64,000 bases of DNA from Arthrobacter bussei (lineage in GTDB: Bacteria > Actinomycetota > Actinomycetes > Actinomycetales > Micrococcaceae), in NCBI RefSeq assembly GCF_009377195.2, contig NZ_VJXX01000001.1, positions 806,001-870,000 of the forward strand. The letters run 5' to 3'. Both the position numbers and the translations under genes were made by a program. The notes beneath the pieces were generated by a model. That model saw nothing but the letters and a program-made list of their open reading frames with translations, was not told where the DNA came from and searched no databases. Positions 1-11,961 of this stretch are shown here, piece after piece; the stretch's first letter is position 1, and each line of letters begins with the position of its first letter.

Positions 1-371
1 TCCGCCCCGGCTCCGGCCTCGACGAAGTCACCCTGCTTGAGCTTGTTCGGTGCGACGATGTAGCGCTTGGTGCCGTCGACGTAGTGCAGGAGGGCGATGC
101 GCGCGGTGCGGTTCGGATCGTATTCGATCTCCGCGACGCGGGCGTCGACGCCGTCCTTGTCGTGGCGGCGGAAGTCGATCAGACGGTACTGACGCTTGTG
201 TCCACCGCCCTTGTGGCGGGTCGTGATCTTACCGGTGTTGTTGCGTCCACCCTTCTTGGGAAGGGGACGGACCAACGACTTCTCCGGCGTCGACCGGGTG
301 ATTTCTGCGAAGTCGGCAACGCTCGAGCCACGACGGCCCGGGGTTGTCGGCTTGTATTTACGGATTCCCAT
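1..371 (-). CDS. rplB: 50S ribosomal protein L2, N-terminal part (cut by window edge)
   Basis: L2 is a large-subunit protein near the peptidyl-transferase centre. Only the first 123 codons are inside the window; the rest runs off the left edge. The reading begins [12 protein letters not shown] and contains [18 protein letters not shown], both typical of L2. The ATG at 371 is preceded by GAGG at a suitable distance. It is the fifth gene of the S10 operon here, after rplW with a 32-base gap. Identification is secure. Confidence 0.97.
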   Translation of the reverse strand, partial: MGIRKYKPTTPGRRGSSVADFAEITRSTPEKSLVRPLPKKGGRNNTGKITTRHKGGGHKRQYRLIDFRRHDKDGVDARVAEIEYDPNRTARIALLHYVDGTKRYIVAPNKLKQGDFVEAGAGA

Positions 372-403
372 AACTCAATTCCTCGTTAAAGTGGTCTCCG
401 CTC

Positions 404-709
404 TCAGGAGAGCGGACCGCCGAAGATGTCGATCGAGCCCTCTTTGAGGGACACGATGGCACGCTTGGTGCCCTTGCGCTGGCCCCAGCCGAACTTGGTG
501 CGCTTGCGCTTGCCAACCCGGTTGATGGTGTTGATGGAGTCGACCTTCACGGAGAAGATCTTCTCGACCGCCAGCTTGATTTCTTCCTTGTTCGAGCGGG
601 GGTCGACCAGGAAGGTGTACTTGCCTTCGTCGATCAGGCCGTAGCTCTTCTCCGAGACGACGGGTGCAATGACGACGTCGCGCGGGTCCTTTGCGATGCT
701 GCCGCTCAC
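404..709 (-). CDS. rplW: 50S ribosomal protein L23
   Basis: L23 lies at the exit of the nascent-peptide tunnel and is the docking site for SRP and trigger factor. The 101-residue product has the usual length and features: [15 protein letters not shown] near the start, [13 protein letters not shown] in the middle and [21 protein letters not shown] toward the end (quoted in part). The start is GTG at 709, which overlaps the TGA of rplD in a GTGA arrangement, so translation is probably coupled. It is part of the S10 operon. Confidence 0.97.
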   Translation of the reverse strand: MSGSIAKDPRDVVIAPVVSEKSYGLIDEGKYTFLVDPRSNKEEIKLAVEKIFSVKVDSINTINRVGKRKRTKFGWGQRKGTKRAIVSLKEGSIDIFGGPLS

Positions 710-1329
710 GTGGCATCCTCCTCGGTGATGACATCAGCCGAACCGACGAACTGGTCGTAGGCGGCCTTGGTGAAGATCACGTCATCGGACACCAGCACGT
801 CGTACGTGTTGAGCTGGTCCACATAGAGGACGTGTACCTCGGGGACGTTGCGCACGGACAGTGCGGCGACGTCGTTGGCACGCTCGATCACGACGAGCAG
901 GCGGGGCCGCTCGGAGATCGCGCGCAGGGTCTCGATGGCACCCTTGGTGGACGGCTTGCCGCCGTCGACCAGGGACTCGAGAACGTGGATACGACCGTTG
1001 CGTGCCCGGTCCGAGAGGGCGCCACGCAGTGCAGCAGCCTTCATCTTCTTGGGGGTGCGCTGGCTGTAGTCGCGGGGCGTGGGCCCGTGGACGACGCCAC
1101 CACCGGTCATGTGGGGGGCGCGGATCGAACCCTGGCGGGCGCGACCGGTTCCCTTCTGCTTGAACGGCTTGCGGCCTGCGCCGCTGACCTCGGCACGCGT
1201 CTTCGTCTTGTGCGTGCCCTGGCGGGCGGCAGCAAGCTGAGCCACGACGACCTGGTGCAGCAGCGGCACGTTGGTCTGTGCGTCGAAGATCTCCGCGGGG
1301 AGATCGACCTGTACTGGATTGGCAGCCAT
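706..1329 (-). CDS. rplD: 50S ribosomal protein L4
   Basis: L4 binds 23S rRNA and lines the exit tunnel. In E. coli it also represses the S10 operon; whether it does so here cannot be judged. The 207-residue product shows the L4 core: [19 protein letters not shown], then [17 protein letters not shown], and [20 protein letters not shown] start at 1329, only 4 bases after rplC, and its end overlaps rplW. Confidence 0.97.
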   Translation of the reverse strand: MAANPVQVDLPAEIFDAQTNVPLLHQVVVAQLAAARQGTHKTKTRAEVSGAGRKPFKQKGTGRARQGSIRAPHMTGGGVVHGPTPRDYSQRTPKKMKAAALRGALSDRARNGRIHVLESLVDGGKPSTKGAIETLRAISERPRLLVVIERANDVAALSVRNVPEVHVLYVDQLNTYDVLVSDDVIFTKAAYDQFVGSADVITEEDAT

Positions 1330-1333
1330 GTGG

Positions 1334-1990
1334 CTATGCTCCCTTCACGGCGGTGCGTACGAGGACGACCTGGCCGCGGGCGCCGGGGACGGCGCCCTTG
1401 ATCAGCAGCAGCGACTTCTCGGCGTCGACAGCGTGAACCTTGAGGTTCAGCGTGGTCTGACGAACGGCACCCATGCGGCCTGCCATTTTCATTCCACGGA
1501 AGACGCGGCTGGGGGTGGATGCTCCACCGATGGAACCGGGCTTGCGGTGGTTCTTGTGGGCACCGTGCGATGCACCGACGCCGTGGAAACCGTGGCGCTT
1601 CATGACGCCCGCGAAGCCCTTGCCCTTGGTGGTGCCGATGACGTCGACCGTCTGGCCGGCCTCGAACATCCCGACGGACAGTTCCTGACCGAGCGAGTAG
1701 GAGTCGGCGTCGGAGGTCCGCAGTTCGACGACGTGACGGCGAGGCGTGACGCCTGCCTTCTCGAAGTGGCCGACGAGCGGCTTGGTGACCTTGCGGGGAT
1801 CGATCTGGCCGAAGCCGATCTGCACGGCGGTGTAGCCGTCCTTCTCCTCGTCGAGGAGCTGCGTGATGACGTTCGAGTCAGCCTGGACGACGGTGACGGG
1901 GATGAGGATGTTGTTCTCGTCCCAGACCTGGGTCATGCCGAGCTTGATGCCCAGCAGGCCCTTGACCTGGCGCGTAAGTGAAGTAGACAT
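1334..1990 (-). CDS. rplC: 50S ribosomal protein L3
   Basis: L3 is a primary assembly protein of the large subunit, and its loop reaches the peptidyl-transferase centre. The 218-residue product begins with a short actinobacterial leader, then [17 protein letters not shown]. It carries the signature [19 protein letters not shown] and [23 protein letters not shown] start at 1990 with AAGGGAGAG upstream. Second gene of the S10 operon, 16 bases after rpsJ. Confidence 0.97.
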   Translation of the reverse strand: MSTSLTRQVKGLLGIKLGMTQVWDENNILIPVTVVQADSNVITQLLDEEKDGYTAVQIGFGQIDPRKVTKPLVGHFEKAGVTPRRHVVELRTSDADSYSLGQELSVGMFEAGQTVDVIGTTKGKGFAGVMKRHGFHGVGASHGAHKNHRKPGSIGGASTPSRVFRGMKMAGRMGAVRQTTLNLKVHAVDAEKSLLLIKGAVPGARGQVVLVRTAVKGA

Positions 1991-2006
1991 GTGTATCCGC
2001 TCTCCC

Positions 2007-2315
2007 TTACAGCTTGATTTCGATGTTCACGTCCGCAGGCAGGTCGAGACGCATCAGCGAATCGACGGCCTTGGGCGTGGGATCAATGATGTCGATCAGA
2101 CGCTTGTGAGTACGCATTTCGAAGTGCTCACGGCTGTCCTTGTACTTGTGCGGGGACCGGATGACAACGAAAACGTTCTTCTCCGTGGGCAGCGGCACGG
2201 GGCCCACTACCGTTGCGCCTGCGCGCGTCACCGTCTCAACGATCTTCCGGGCTGAAACATCGATGACCTCGTGGTCATATGACTTCAGCCGGATGCGGAT
2301 TTTTTGTCCCGCCAT
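2007..2315 (-). CDS. rpsJ: 30S ribosomal protein S10
   Basis: S10 is a small-subunit head protein that also acts as the antitermination factor NusE with NusB. The 102-residue product is full length: [20 protein letters not shown] at the start, [20 protein letters not shown] in the middle, and a C-terminus ending NIEIKL. ATG at 2315. It is the first gene of the S10 operon, so the operon promoter should lie in the 468-base gap upstream. Confidence 0.97.
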   Translation of the reverse strand: MAGQKIRIRLKSYDHEVIDVSARKIVETVTRAGATVVGPVPLPTEKNVFVVIRSPHKYKDSREHFEMRTHKRLIDIIDPTPKAVDSLMRLDLPADVNIEIKL

Positions 2316-2783
2316 GGCGTCTCGACTCTCTCTCTACATAACTGCCTGGGCAGTTCCGGTACGTACGTACATTTCCTGCGTCCGTTGCGCGACGCTCCCC
2401 GAACAGGCTGAATCCGGATGGATCCGGGTTCCTCACCCTGCCGGGACTCCGACCCCCGCGCTCGGGCGTGTCGCACTTCCTAGACACACACGGTCCGCTG
2501 TTTCGGACGAGCCGAACGGGGTGGATTTTATCTTTGGGCCATACCGAGCGGTGGATCCGACCCCTGCATCAGGCATTATCCTGACCGGGATGAGGTCTCA
2601 GACCGCGCGCACTGGCGCTTGAACAACTTATCTAGTGTCGCAGATCGCCGGGATGAATGCGAACCGGCGCGGAAGTGCCGCGCCGTGATCCCGCACACCC
2701 GAACCGTGCCGCGAGCATTCAGGGAGAGCGTGAGCAAGCCTCGGACCAGGCCGGAAGGATCAGGGAGGGCAGACGCCGGCCCA
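2316..2783 (-). promoter_or_regulatory. Upstream region of the S10 operon
   Basis: No gene is visible in this 468-base gap, which is AT-richer than its surroundings in places. On the minus strand there are -10-like hexamers: TAAAAT at 2527-2532 and GATAAT near 2575-2580. No convincing -35 partner was found for either. The first is the better candidate for the S10 operon start, leaving a leader of about 200 bases. The long leader leaves room for regulation, but I could not recognise an L4-binding structure. Confidence 0.35.
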
Positions 2784-5700
2784 TCAGGCATCGAGCTCCC
2801 GGCCCGGCCTGCCGGCGGGCTGTACGGCGTCCGGTGCGGCCTGCCCGCTGCCCGGTCGCACAGGGTCCCCTCCACCGTCGTCCCGCGCCGGGACGACGAC
2901 CGGCCCGGGCGGCACAGACGCGGGGGCCTCGCTCCCCCGTGTCTGGGTGTTGAGCTTCCAGACCGCGAAGGCCAGCAGTGCGAGCGCTGCGACGGTGAGC
3001 AGCAGGAAGGTGTAGCCCCGCAGGAACCACAGCAGTGCGAGGACTATCCCGACGGCGCCCCAGAGGCTGAAGAGCCTGCGGGACAGCGCGACACCCGCCG
3101 CCAGGAGCAGCACGTGACCGCAGAGTGCCCAGACCTGCGTACCCGCCGTCCCGCCGGTGATGGTCAGCAGCCCGGTCCCGGAGAGCACGACGGCCGCTGC
3201 GGAGAGCCAGACCGGCCCACGCCGGGCGCTGCCGCGCAGGAACGAGTAGGCGGCGAGGACCGCGAAGGCCACCGCCCACCACTGCGCTGCCCAGAAGAAG
3301 GTGATGCCGCCCGACACCACCCAGGCGATGCGCTGCGCAGCGGCGACGAGCACCAGGAACGCCAGTTCCGCGGTGACCGGCCGCCGTTGCACCGGCACCT
3401 CGCGCACCGTCAGGACGGCCACCGCTCCGAGGACCACCGACCCGGCAACGGCTTCCTGTTGGGGCACCGTAGCGGCCAGCGCTGCGACGGCGGCCCAGCA
3501 GAGCGCCGTCGTGCCGAGGATCCGGTAGCGGAGCTCGCCGTGATCATCCATGGCCAGCAGGTCCCGGGCGAGGTACAGGAGGCCTGCTGCCAGGACGGCG
3601 CCGATCAGCAGCCGCATCAGGGCCGATCCGGGTAGACCCCCCATGCCCAGCGTGACCTCCTCCACGAAGACCGTCGCGAGGACGATGACCGCGAGGGCGG
3701 CGACCGCATCGAGCCAGGGGAGGCGGTCGACGCGCGAGAAGACGAAGAGGGCGCCGGCGACGACCGCAGCGACGAGGACCCGGTCCCAGCCGCCATCGGC
3801 GAACGAGAGGAGGCCTGCCTCGAGGGCGAAGAGCCCCGCTCCCACCCGGACGGGGAGCCTCCTGCTCTTCTCGCCGGAACGCGATCCCAGGACGACGAGG
3901 GCGAGGAGGCAGGCAGCCGCCAGCAGCGCTCCGACCCACATGGCCAGTGGCGCGCGAGTCAGCCATCCCTGCGGTGCGGTTTCCAGCACACCCGCCAGGA
4001 CGGCGATCGAGGCAGCGAGCGCGTACAGGGCAGGGTAGGCGGCAGCCGTCCTGTGCTGGACGGTGAACAGGATGACGGAGACGACCAGGAGGAGAGCCAG
4101 ATGCACCACGATGACCCCGAGCTGGACGGTCGGACCCGCCAGCACCGAGTACGCCAGGGGCAGTGCGGCCAGAGCCGCGGTACTCAGCCAGGCCGACGAC
4201 GATTGCAGACCGAGGGCCCGGAGCCGCCGTCGGATGATCACGCGGACGATCTCCTGCAGCGCGATGCCGACGGCCACGACGGTCAGTACGCCGTGCACGG
4301 TGAGGTCCAGGTCCCTGGACACGAGCGCGGTGAGGGCGGTGAAGGCGATCTGCGCCGCGAGCAGGTAGGCACCGCGTCGGCGGTGATCGATGGCACGGCG
4401 TGCCGTCAGACCGCCGTGCACGACGGCGCATGCGAGCAGGACCTCGAAGGTGCGGTACCCGAACCCCGCGGCGGCGCTCGCGAATGCCGCCACGAGCAGG
4501 GAGACCGGACCGGCTGCCTCGACGTACCACCCCTGCAGCACCGGGCGCGTGGCCCGCGGTCCACCCTGCTGAGTGACCGGTCCCCCGGGCGGCTGCGTCG
4601 TCGTGCTCTCATCCACGAGCGGCAGCACGAGCGTCGTCAGGAGGCCGGCGGCGACGGTGCTCCAGATGGCAACCGCGGCGACCACTCCCAGTCCTGAGCC
4701 GGCTGCGGCGACGAGCGCTGCCACGAGCGAGAGGACGCTCGAGGTGCAGATGACCCACGGGCTGTACAACGTTGCACGCATGGCACGGGTCCGCACCACC
4801 TCGGCCAGTTGATTCGCGACCGCCCCCAGGACCACGGCGAGGACGGCAAGCTCCTCCAGTCCGGCGTCGGGAAGCTCCAGCAGGCGAAGGTGGACCATCA
4901 CCGCCACCGGCAGCAGGAGGACGCCGCCCGCCCGTGCGGCGAGGAGGAACCGCTCGCGCAGGATGTCGGCCGAGGCTCGCGCCCGGAGCAGGAGGTATCC
5001 GACGGACAGAACCAGCACTACTTCGGTGCGCCAGGGGGACTCGACCGGCGCGGTCACCGCGAGCAGGATGCCCGGCAGCACCAGCACTTCCGCCGCTCCT
5101 CCGAAACGCTCGGCGATCCACATGCCGAGGGCCAGCACGAGCAGCACAGGAATCAGGACATCGGGCCCGTCGGACCCGGCGCCACGGAGCGGGGACGCCA
5201 CGACGGCGGCGGCCAGGGCGGTGAGCGCGAAGGTTCCCAGGACGTCCCAGCGGTACCGGGCCCGCGCGCGCTCTTCCGGATCGACCTTCCTGCTGACCGA
5301 GGCGGTCGAGGCCGGGCCGGCCAAGGACGGGCTGGCGACGGATGGGCTGGCGAAGGACGGGCTGGCGATCGACGGGCTGGCGATCGATGGGCTGGCGACG
5401 GATGGGCTGGCGATCGACGGGCTGGCAACGACGGAGTACGCCTCGGCTGAGCCCGGGCCCGTCGCGCTGTGCGATGCGGCAGGAGCTGCGGTTCCGCGGG
5501 CTCCACCCGGGCCATCGGGGGCGTGGGCTCCCCCCGAGGCATCGGCATGCGGTGCTCCGCCCGGGCCATCGGGGGTGCGGGCATCGTCCGCGACAGCGCC
5601 GGTATGATCCGAAGGCGGTGTCGCACCCGGTGTGAGGAGCCGACGCAGGGGTGCTGCGAGGACAAGGGCTCCGGCCACCTGCAGGGCGGTGCAGAGAGCC

Positions 5701-6971
5701 AGGACCATGACGGCCCAGAAGAAGGGAAGGTCCAGCGCGGCCATGATGAAGACGGCTGCCAGCGTCGCGACCAGACGCGTCGCGTAGAAGTGCAGGATCC
5801 TCAGCACCGGGACGAACACCAGAAGGGCGCCGTAGTGGACGGCTGCGACGACCCACAGGAGCGCTCGATCGGACGGGGCCAGAAGACTGCCGAGCAGAAG
5901 GGACGCCGCGAGGGCCAAGGGTGTCAGGACACGGTGCGCGTCGAGCACGGCGCGGGTGAGGACCTCGGGCATCCACCGGGGAGCAGGATGGGCCAGCACA
6001 GCGAACAGCGCCGCTACACCGATGGAGCAGGTGAAGTACCAGATGAGCGCGCCGCCGATCAGCGACACCGAGGACAACGCGATCGACAGGAAGAACGGGA
6101 GGCTCAGATAGGCGACCACCCGGCTCTGGAGGCGGACGGCGGCGAGGAGGTAGGCGACGGTTCCGATCAGTGCCGTGCCGAACCAGGCCAGAGGGCCCTC
6201 ACCGGTCAGGACACCGAACAAAAGACCCGCCACCGGCAACAGGGCAAGGCCGGTGCCCGCGAACGCCACTGCAGCGGGACGCAATCGGGGCAGCTGTGCG
6301 TGGAGGATCAGGCCGCCGGCGTAGAAGAGCGCGACGACCGCGCAGATCGTCACGGCGCGCGCCGGACCGGGCACCGCGGCTCCGATGAACAGTCCTCCCG
6401 CGGCCACGAGCAGGAGGCTTGCCGCGTACAGCGCGATGTTGATGGTGCGCAGGTCCCGCACTGCTTTCGCGGCCGTCCGGTCCTCGGGCGACGGCGGCAC
6501 AGGCGACACGGGCGCTGCGGGTGGTCCGATCAACGAGGGCTGTCCGGTCAGAGGGTGCGCGAGCGACGCGCTAGGAACGGTCAGCGAAGACTGTCCGGTC
6601 AGAGGCGGCGCGGGCGACGCGCTAGGGACGGTCAGCGAGGACTGTCCGGTCAGAGAGGGCGCGGGCGGCGCTGACGCAGGCGCTGGCGGCGCTGACGCGG
6701 GCGCTGGTGACCAAGCCTGCAACGGACGGCCCGATGCTCCGGTGCCTCCCTCCGCTCCGAGGGGATCCTGCGCCTCCTGGGCTGCCCGGTAGCCGGCGTC
6801 GAAGCCCTCCTCGTACACGACAGCCGGCGGCGGCACATCCCGAGGCCAGCTTCCCGACCGGCGTGCGCTCCGCGCTCCGAGGAACCAGCCGAAGGCCACG
6901 AACGCGCCGAGGAACACCACCAGGACCAGGACCAGGATCAAACCCTCTGCACTCCCCCACTTCGGACGCAC
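2784..6971 (-). CDS. Very large polytopic membrane protein of unknown function
   Basis: 1395 residues. A first membrane helix (about residues 10-32) is followed by a proline/serine-rich stretch with a 17-residue repeat (about residues 104-155, [13 protein letters not shown]). Hydrophobic helices then run almost without break to the end. They are interrupted by a second low-complexity linker with repeated [10 protein letters not shown] units (about residues 513-556). No enzymatic motif was recognised. The layout resembles large predicted membrane proteins with dozens of helices, but I cannot assign a family. It lies between tuf and rpsJ on the same strand, separated from tuf by a strong hairpin, so it is probably transcribed separately. 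Both repeat tracts are clean in-frame DNA repeats, so their length may vary between strains. Confidence 0.8.
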   Translation of the reverse strand: MRPKWGSAEGLILVLVLVVFLGAFVAFGWFLGARSARRSGSWPRDVPPPAVVYEEGFDAGYRAAQEAQDPLGAEGGTGASGRPLQAWSPAPASAPPAPASAPPAPSLTGQSSLTVPSASPAPPLTGQSSLTVPSASLAHPLTGQPSLIGPPAAPVSPVPPSPEDRTAAKAVRDLRTINIALYAASLLLVAAGGLFIGAAVPGPARAVTICAVVALFYAGGLILHAQLPRLRPAAVAFAGTGLALLPVAGLLFGVLTGEGPLAWFGTALIGTVAYLLAAVRLQSRVVAYLSLPFFLSIALSSVSLIGGALIWYFTCSIGVAALFAVLAHPAPRWMPEVLTRAVLDAHRVLTPLALAASLLLGSLLAPSDRALLWVVAAVHYGALLVFVPVLRILHFYATRLVATLAAVFIMAALDLPFFWAVMVLALCTALQVAGALVLAAPLRRLLTPGATPPSDHTGAVADDARTPDGPGGAPHADASGGAHAPDGPGGARGTAAPAASHSATGPGSAEAYSVVASPSIASPSVASPSIASPSIASPSFASPSVASPSLAGPASTASVSRKVDPEERARARYRWDVLGTFALTALAAAVVASPLRGAGSDGPDVLIPVLLVLALGMWIAERFGGAAEVLVLPGILLAVTAPVESPWRTEVVLVLSVGYLLLRARASADILRERFLLAARAGGVLLLPVAVMVHLRLLELPDAGLEELAVLAVVLGAVANQLAEVVRTRAMRATLYSPWVICTSSVLSLVAALVAAAGSGLGVVAAVAIWSTVAAGLLTTLVLPLVDESTTTQPPGGPVTQQGGPRATRPVLQGWYVEAAGPVSLLVAAFASAAAGFGYRTFEVLLACAVVHGGLTARRAIDHRRRGAYLLAAQIAFTALTALVSRDLDLTVHGVLTVVAVGIALQEIVRVIIRRRLRALGLQSSSAWLSTAALAALPLAYSVLAGPTVQLGVIVVHLALLLVVSVILFTVQHRTAAAYPALYALAASIAVLAGVLETAPQGWLTRAPLAMWVGALLAAACLLALVVLGSRSGEKSRRLPVRVGAGLFALEAGLLSFADGGWDRVLVAAVVAGALFVFSRVDRLPWLDAVAALAVIVLATVFVEEVTLGMGGLPGSALMRLLIGAVLAAGLLYLARDLLAMDDHGELRYRILGTTALCWAAVAALAATVPQQEAVAGSVVLGAVAVLTVREVPVQRRPVTAELAFLVLVAAAQRIAWVVSGGITFFWAAQWWAVAFAVLAAYSFLRGSARRGPVWLSAAAVVLSGTGLLTITGGTAGTQVWALCGHVLLLAAGVALSRRLFSLWGAVGIVLALLWFLRGYTFLLLTVAALALLAFAVWKLNTQTRGSEAPASVPPGPVVVPARDDGGGDPVRPGSGQAAPDAVQPAGRPGRELDA
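5329..5433. repeat. Seven tandem 15-bp units inside the large membrane protein gene
   Basis: The unit GGGCTGGCGATCGAC recurs with few changes at 5329, 5344, 5359, 5374, 5389, 5404 and 5419. It keeps frame and encodes five residues (SPS[IVF]A) in the hydrophilic linker. A degenerate eighth unit precedes it. It looks like slippage-prone coding repeat, not CRISPR, since there are no spacers. Confidence 0.9.
6541..6665. repeat. 51-bp direct repeat, two full copies plus a partial third
   Basis: The string TGTCCGGTCAGAG begins copies at 6541, 6592 and 6643, giving an exact 51-bp period. It encodes 17-residue units ([13 protein letters not shown] and variants) in the N-terminal Pro/Ser-rich part of the large membrane protein. 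The third copy decays after about 25 bases. Confidence 0.88.
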
Positions 6972-7020
6972 GCCCGTGCGTCCTCCGGCCAGTGTAGGGG
7001 TCGGTCCCGCCCGGGACGCC

Positions 7021-7056
7021 GAAGGGCCCCCGCTGTCGAGACAGCGGGGGCCCTTC
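7021..7056 (-). terminator. Strong hairpin after tuf
   Basis: A perfect 16-bp inverted repeat with a four-base loop (arms 7021-7036 and 7041-7056) lies 40 bases after the tuf stop. A smaller hairpin (ACCGGCC / GGCCGGT) sits at 7064-7080. There is no U-tract, as is common for actinobacterial terminators. It probably ends tuf transcription before the large membrane protein gene. Confidence 0.75.
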
Positions 7057-7095
7057 GTGGATCACCGGCCGAGGCCGGTCTCCGGTGGAGCGGTC

Positions 7096-8286
7096 TTACT
7101 TCATGATCTTCGTGACACGTCCCGAACCGACGGTGCGGCCGCCTTCGCGGATCGCGAAGCCGAGGCCCTCTTCCATGGCGATCGGCTGGATGAGCTCGAC
7201 CGTCATTTCGGTGTTGTCGCCCGGCATGACCATCTCGGTGCCCTCGGGGAGGGTGATGACGCCGGTCACGTCCGTGGTGCGGAAGTAGAACTGAGGGCGG
7301 TAGTTCGAGTAGAACGGGTTGTGACGCCCGCCCTCGTCCTTCGCCAGGATGTAGACGTTGGCCTCGAAGTCGGTGTGCGGGGTGATGGAACCCGGCTTCA
7401 CGATGACCTGGCCACGCTCGACGTCCTCGCGCTTGATGCCGCGGAGCAGGAGACCACAGTTCTCGCCGGCCCATGCCTCGTCGAGCTGCTTGTGGAACAT
7501 CTCGATACCGGTGACCGTGGTCTTCTGGACCGGACGGATACCGACGATCTCGACCTCGGAGTTGATGGCGAGGGTTCCGCGCTCGGCGCGGCCCGTGACG
7601 ACGGTTCCACGACCGGTGATCGTGAAGACGTCCTCGACGGGCATGAGGAACGGCTTGTCCTTGTCACGCACGGGGTCAGGAACGTTGTTGTCAACGGCTT
7701 CCATGAGGTCCTCGACGGACTTGACCCACTCGGCATCGCCTTCGAGGGCCTTTAGGCCGGAGACGCGGACGACAGGAGCGTCGTCACCGTCGAAGCCCTG
7801 CGAGCTGAGGAGCTCACGCACCTCCATCTCGACGAGATCGAGGAGTTCCTCGTCGTCGACCATGTCGGACTTGTTGAGCGCAACCAGCAGGTAGGGGACA
7901 CCGACCTGGCGTGCGAGCAGGACGTGCTCGCGGGTCTGCGCCATCGGGCCGTCAGTGGCGGCGACGACCAGGATCGCACCGTCCATCTGGGCAGCACCGG
8001 TGATCATGTTCTTGATGTAGTCGGCGTGGCCGGGGGCGTCTACGTGTGCGTAGTGGCGCTTCTCGGTCTGGTACTCGACGTGCGAGATGTTGATCGTGAT
8101 GCCGCGCTGCTTCTCCTCGGGAGCCGAGTCGATCGACGCGAAGTCACGCTGCTCGTTGAGAGTGGGGTACTTGTCGTACAGCACCTTCGAAATGGCAGCC
8201 GTCAACGTGGTCTTTCCATGGTCGACGTGACCGATGGTGCCGATGTTAACGTGCGGCTTAGTCCGCTCGAACTTTGCCTTCGCCAC
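7096..8286 (-). CDS. tuf: Elongation factor Tu
   Basis: EF-Tu is the GTPase that brings aminoacyl-tRNA to the ribosomal A site. The 396-residue protein is complete. It has GHVDHGKTT (P-loop), the switch region [31 protein letters not shown], and the C-terminal barrel domains with the [19 protein letters not shown] stretch. The start is GTG at 8286 behind a strong TAGGAGG. It follows fusA by about 200 bases with its own candidate promoter, as expected for the most abundant protein of the operon. Confidence 0.98.
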   Translation of the reverse strand: MAKAKFERTKPHVNIGTIGHVDHGKTTLTAAISKVLYDKYPTLNEQRDFASIDSAPEEKQRGITINISHVEYQTEKRHYAHVDAPGHADYIKNMITGAAQMDGAILVVAATDGPMAQTREHVLLARQVGVPYLLVALNKSDMVDDEELLDLVEMEVRELLSSQGFDGDDAPVVRVSGLKALEGDAEWVKSVEDLMEAVDNNVPDPVRDKDKPFLMPVEDVFTITGRGTVVTGRAERGTLAINSEVEIVGIRPVQKTTVTGIEMFHKQLDEAWAGENCGLLLRGIKREDVERGQVIVKPGSITPHTDFEANVYILAKDEGGRHNPFYSNYRPQFYFRTTDVTGVITLPEGTEMVMPGDNTEMTVELIQPIAMEEGLGFAIREGGRTVGSGRVTKIMK

Positions 8287-8354
8287 GGGTTCCTCCTAGA
8301 ACGTTTGAGAAGAATTGCTTCCCAGCCACGCTGTTCGCGGCTGAAACTCATGCA

Positions 8355-8384
8355 AGTCTACTGGGGGCTTTTGGTTTTGATGAA
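8355..8384 (-). promoter_or_regulatory. Candidate tuf promoter
   Basis: On the minus strand TAGACT (8355-8360) is a good actinobacterial -10 (TANNNT). TTCATC (8379-8384) lies 18 bases upstream as a weak -35. It is placed in the AT-richer part of the fusA-tuf gap and would give a leader of about 60 bases. Confidence 0.5.
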
Positions 8385-8421
8385 ATTGCTGGTTGCTGCC
8401 GGGACCGCGTGGTCCGGCCGC

Positions 8422-8466
8422 CGGAGAGCGGGTCAGGCTGCCGGTGACAGGCCGACCCGCTCTCCG
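8422..8466 (-). terminator. Inverted repeat just after fusA
   Basis: Thirteen-base perfect arms (8422-8434 and 8454-8466) with a 19-base loop start 19 bases after the fusA stop. It could be a partial terminator or RNA-stability element that separates fusA from tuf output. No U-tract is present. Confidence 0.5.
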
Positions 8467-8485
8467 CGGTTCCCGTCTCCGGGTG

Positions 8486-10600
8486 TTACTCGCCGCGCGT
8501 CTTCTGGATGATCTCGTCGGCTACTGCCTTCGGGACCTCCGAGTAGCTGTCGAACTTCATGGAGTAGACGGCCCGGCCCTGGGTCTTCGACCGAAGGTCA
8601 CCGATGTACCCGAACATGCCCGAGAGGGGCACGTGGGCGGTGATGACCTTGACGCCGCTGGCGTCCTCCATCGACTGCATCTGGCCACGGCGGGAGTTGA
8701 GGTCACCGATGACTTCACCCATGTATTCCTCAGGGGTGCGGACCTCCACCTCCATCAGCGGCTCGAGCAGCACGGGCTTGGCCATGCGCGCGGCTTCCTT
8801 GAACGCCATGCGACCGGCGATCTTGAAGGCCATCTCCGAGGAGTCGACGTCGTGGTACGCGCCGTCGAGGAGCGTCGCCTTGATGCCGACCACCGGGTAG
8901 CCGGCGAGCACGCCGTCGTTCAGCGCATCCTGGATGCCGGCGTCGACACTCGGGATGTACTCGCGCGGCACGCGGCCGCCGGTCACCTTGTTGTCGAAGG
9001 CGTACATGACACCCTCCTCGACCTCCATCGGCTCGATCGCGATCTGGATCTTCGCGAACTGACCCGAGCCACCCGTCTGCTTCTTGTGGGTGTAGTCGTG
9101 CTTGGCGACCTTGCTGCGGATGGTCTCGCGGTAGGCCACCTGGGGCTTGCCCACATTGGCCTCCACGCGGAACTCGCGGCGCATGCGGTCCACCAGGATG
9201 TCCAGGTGGAGCTCGCCCATGCCGGCGATGATCGTCTGCCCGGTGTCCTCGTTGAGGGACACCTGGAACGTCGGGTCCTCGGCCGAGAGCTTCTGGATGG
9301 CCGTCGACAGCTTCTCCTGGTCACCCTTCGTCTTCGGTTCGATGGCCACCGAGATCACGGGTGCCGGGAAGCTCATCGATTCGAGCACGATCTGGTTGGC
9401 CGAGTCGGAGAGGGTGTCACCGGTGGTGGTGTCCTTCAGGCCGATCGCCGCGTAGATGTGCCCGGCCGAAGCCTCTTCGACGGGGATCTCCTTGTTGGCG
9501 TGCATCTGGAAGAGCTTCCCGATGCGCTCCTTCTTGCTCTTCGTGGAGTTCACCAGCTGCGTGCCGGCGGTGACGTGACCGGAGTAGACGCGGATGAAGG
9601 TCAGCTGTCCGAAGAACGGGTGCGTGGCGACCTTGAACGCGAGGGCCGAGAACGGCTCCTCGGTGCTCGGCTTGCGCGTCAGCTCGACCTCTTCGTTCCG
9701 GGGATCGTGACCGATCATCGGGGGGACATCCAGCGGCGAGGGCAGGTAGTCGATGACGGCATCGAGCATCGGCTGGACGCCACGGTTCTTGAACGCGGAG
9801 CCACACAGGATGGGGTAGAGCTCGGAGTTGATCGTCATCTTGCGGATGCCGGCCTTGAGTTCCTCGACGGAGATCTCTTCGCCTTCGAGGTACTTGTTCA
9901 TGAGCTCGTCCGAAGACTCGGCGACGGTCTCGACGAGGGCCGCGCGGTATTCCTCGGCCTTCTCCTTGAGATCCGCGGGGATCTCCTGGATCTCGTACTT
10001 GGCACCCATCGTCACGTCACCCTTGGAGTCACCGGGCCACACGAGAGCACGCATGTAGAGCAGGTCGACGACGCCCACGAAGTCGTTCTCGGCTCCGATG
10101 GGGAGCTGGAGCACGAGCGGCTTGGCGCCGAGGCGGCTGATGATCGTGTCGACGGTGAAGTAGAAGTCCGCGCCGAGCTTGTCCATCTTGTTGACGAAGC
10201 AGATGCGGGGGACTTCGTACTTGTCGGCCTGGCGCCAGACGGTCTCGGACTGGGGCTCGACGCCCTCCTTGCCGTCGAACACCGCGACGGCGCCGTCGAG
10301 CACGCGGAGCGAACGCTCCACCTCGACGGTGAAGTCGACGTGTCCGGGGGTGTCGATGATGTTGATCTGGTTGTTCTCCCAGAAGCAAGTCACGGCGGCA
10401 GACGTGATGGTGATGCCGCGCTCCTTCTCCTGTTCCATCCAGTCGGTGGTGGAGGCGCCGTCGTGCGTCTCGCCGATCTTGTGGTTGACACCCGTGTAGA
10501 ACAGGATGCGCTCGGTAGTAGTGGTCTTGCCGGCATCGATGTGGGCCATGATGCCGATGTTGCGGACCTTGTTGAGGTCGGTAAGCACGTCCTGTGCCAC
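8486..10600 (-). CDS. fusA: Elongation factor G
   Basis: EF-G drives ribosomal translocation and, with RRF, ribosome recycling. The product has 704 residues. It shows [19 protein letters not shown], the switch [29 protein letters not shown], the domain IV stretch [15 protein letters not shown], and the usual C-terminal half. The start is GTG at 10600 with AAGGGAGA upstream. It follows rpsG in the conserved str operon order, with an 86-base gap. Confidence 0.98.
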   Translation of the reverse strand: MAQDVLTDLNKVRNIGIMAHIDAGKTTTTERILFYTGVNHKIGETHDGASTTDWMEQEKERGITITSAAVTCFWENNQINIIDTPGHVDFTVEVERSLRVLDGAVAVFDGKEGVEPQSETVWRQADKYEVPRICFVNKMDKLGADFYFTVDTIISRLGAKPLVLQLPIGAENDFVGVVDLLYMRALVWPGDSKGDVTMGAKYEIQEIPADLKEKAEEYRAALVETVAESSDELMNKYLEGEEISVEELKAGIRKMTINSELYPILCGSAFKNRGVQPMLDAVIDYLPSPLDVPPMIGHDPRNEEVELTRKPSTEEPFSALAFKVATHPFFGQLTFIRVYSGHVTAGTQLVNSTKSKKERIGKLFQMHANKEIPVEEASAGHIYAAIGLKDTTTGDTLSDSANQIVLESMSFPAPVISVAIEPKTKGDQEKLSTAIQKLSAEDPTFQVSLNEDTGQTIIAGMGELHLDILVDRMRREFRVEANVGKPQVAYRETIRSKVAKHDYTHKKQTGGSGQFAKIQIAIEPMEVEEGVMYAFDNKVTGGRVPREYIPSVDAGIQDALNDGVLAGYPVVGIKATLLDGAYHDVDSSEMAFKIAGRMAFKEAARMAKPVLLEPLMEVEVRTPEEYMGEVIGDLNSRRGQMQSMEDASGVKVITAHVPLSGMFGYIGDLRSKTQGRAVYSMKFDSYSEVPKAVADEIIQKTRGE

Positions 10601-10686
10601 GGTGTCTCCCTTATGACGAGAATGGAGTTCAGCTGGAGCGCCGGCCGGATCGCGACCCTGAGGTCACGATCCGCCCGGCAGAAGTG

Positions 10687-11157
10687 CTACCAGCGGTAGT
10701 GTGCGAAGGCCTTGTTCGACTCGGCCATCTTGTGCGTGTCCTCGCGGCGCTTGACTGCGGCTCCGAGACCGTTCGACGCGTCGAGGATCTCGTTCTGCAG
10801 GCGCTCGGTCATCGTCTTCTCGCGGCGGGCCTTGGAGTAGCCGACCAGCCAGCGCAGGGCCAGCGCGGTCGAACGACCGGGCTTCACCTCGACGGGCACC
10901 TGGTAGGTTGCACCACCGACGCGGCGTGAGCGGACCTCGAGGGTCGGCTTCACGTTGTCCATGGCCTTCTTGAGCGCTGCGACGGGGTCGCCGCCGGACT
11001 TGGCGCGGGCACCTTCGAGGGCGCCGTACACGATGCGCTCTGCGGTGGACTTCTTGCCGTCGACGAGCACCTTGTTGATCAGCTGCGTGACCAGAGGGGA
11101 GCCGTAGACGGGATCTACAACGAGCGGCCGCTTCGGGGCCGGGCCCTTACGTGGCAT
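10687..11157 (-). CDS. rpsG: 30S ribosomal protein S7
   Basis: S7 starts assembly of the small-subunit head and contacts tRNA at the E site. The open frame extends further upstream, but the true start is the ATG at 11157. From there the product is 156 residues, beginning [16 protein letters not shown], the normal S7 length and N-terminus. The frame also has [21 protein letters not shown] and [14 protein letters not shown]. The start sits one base after the rpsL stop, so the two are tightly coupled. Confidence 0.97.
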   Translation of the reverse strand: MPRKGPAPKRPLVVDPVYGSPLVTQLINKVLVDGKKSTAERIVYGALEGARAKSGGDPVAALKKAMDNVKPTLEVRSRRVGGATYQVPVEVKPGRSTALALRWLVGYSKARREKTMTERLQNEILDASNGLGAAVKRREDTHKMAESNKAFAHYRW

Positions 11158-11158
11158 A

Positions 11159-11533
<375 letters not shown>

Positions 11534-11860
11534 TTTCGTGTTCTCCGTAATGTCTGAAGATGAGATCTCTGTCGCCCTTCTCCGCGGTGGCGGCCGCCTC
11601 TCGGGGCCGTGCCACCCGGAGTCCGGGATGATCAGTCGTTTGGCGCGACGCCGACCGACAAGCTGCCGCAGAACGACTGTAGGCGTGCGAAAAAGTGGCA
11701 TTCGCTGTACAACTTACGTACAACACGGAGATACGTTTCGCAACGCCAATCCACTGCCACACAAACAATTACCGTCCAGTCTACCAGAGGTCCGACGGCG
11801 GCCCGTGCGCTCCCCGGCCGCCCCGGCTCTCCTCGTCCTCCGATTCGATCCTCCCACAGC

Positions 11861-11899
11861 AGGACAGGCCCTGGACCGTGTAGTCCAGGGCCCGTCCTG
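11861..11899 (-). terminator. Second hairpin downstream of rpoC
   Basis: Arms AGGACaGGCCCTGGAC and GTCCAGGGCCcGTCCT pair with one mismatch around a seven-base loop. It is a strong GC stem placed between rpoC and rpsL, probably a backup terminator for rpoBC. Confidence 0.65.
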
Positions 11900-11935
11900 A
11901 GGACCCGGGCCGCTCAGTGCGGTCGGGTCCGGGGC

Positions 11936-11961
11936 GTCACCGGGATCGTTCTCCCGGTGAC
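11936..11961 (-). terminator. Hairpin immediately after rpoC
   Basis: Perfect 10-base arms (GTCACCGGGA and its complement) with a six-base loop, starting about ten bases after the rpoC stop. No U-run. It is likely the first of two stem-loops ending the rpoBC transcript. Confidence 0.6.

Noticed and set aside
2619-3635. 338-codon plus-strand frame downstream of the large membrane protein
   Set aside because: Charged low-complexity shadow of the minus-strand gene.
8393-10699. 768-codon plus-strand open frame opposite fusA
   Set aside because: Antisense shadow of fusA with low-complexity composition.
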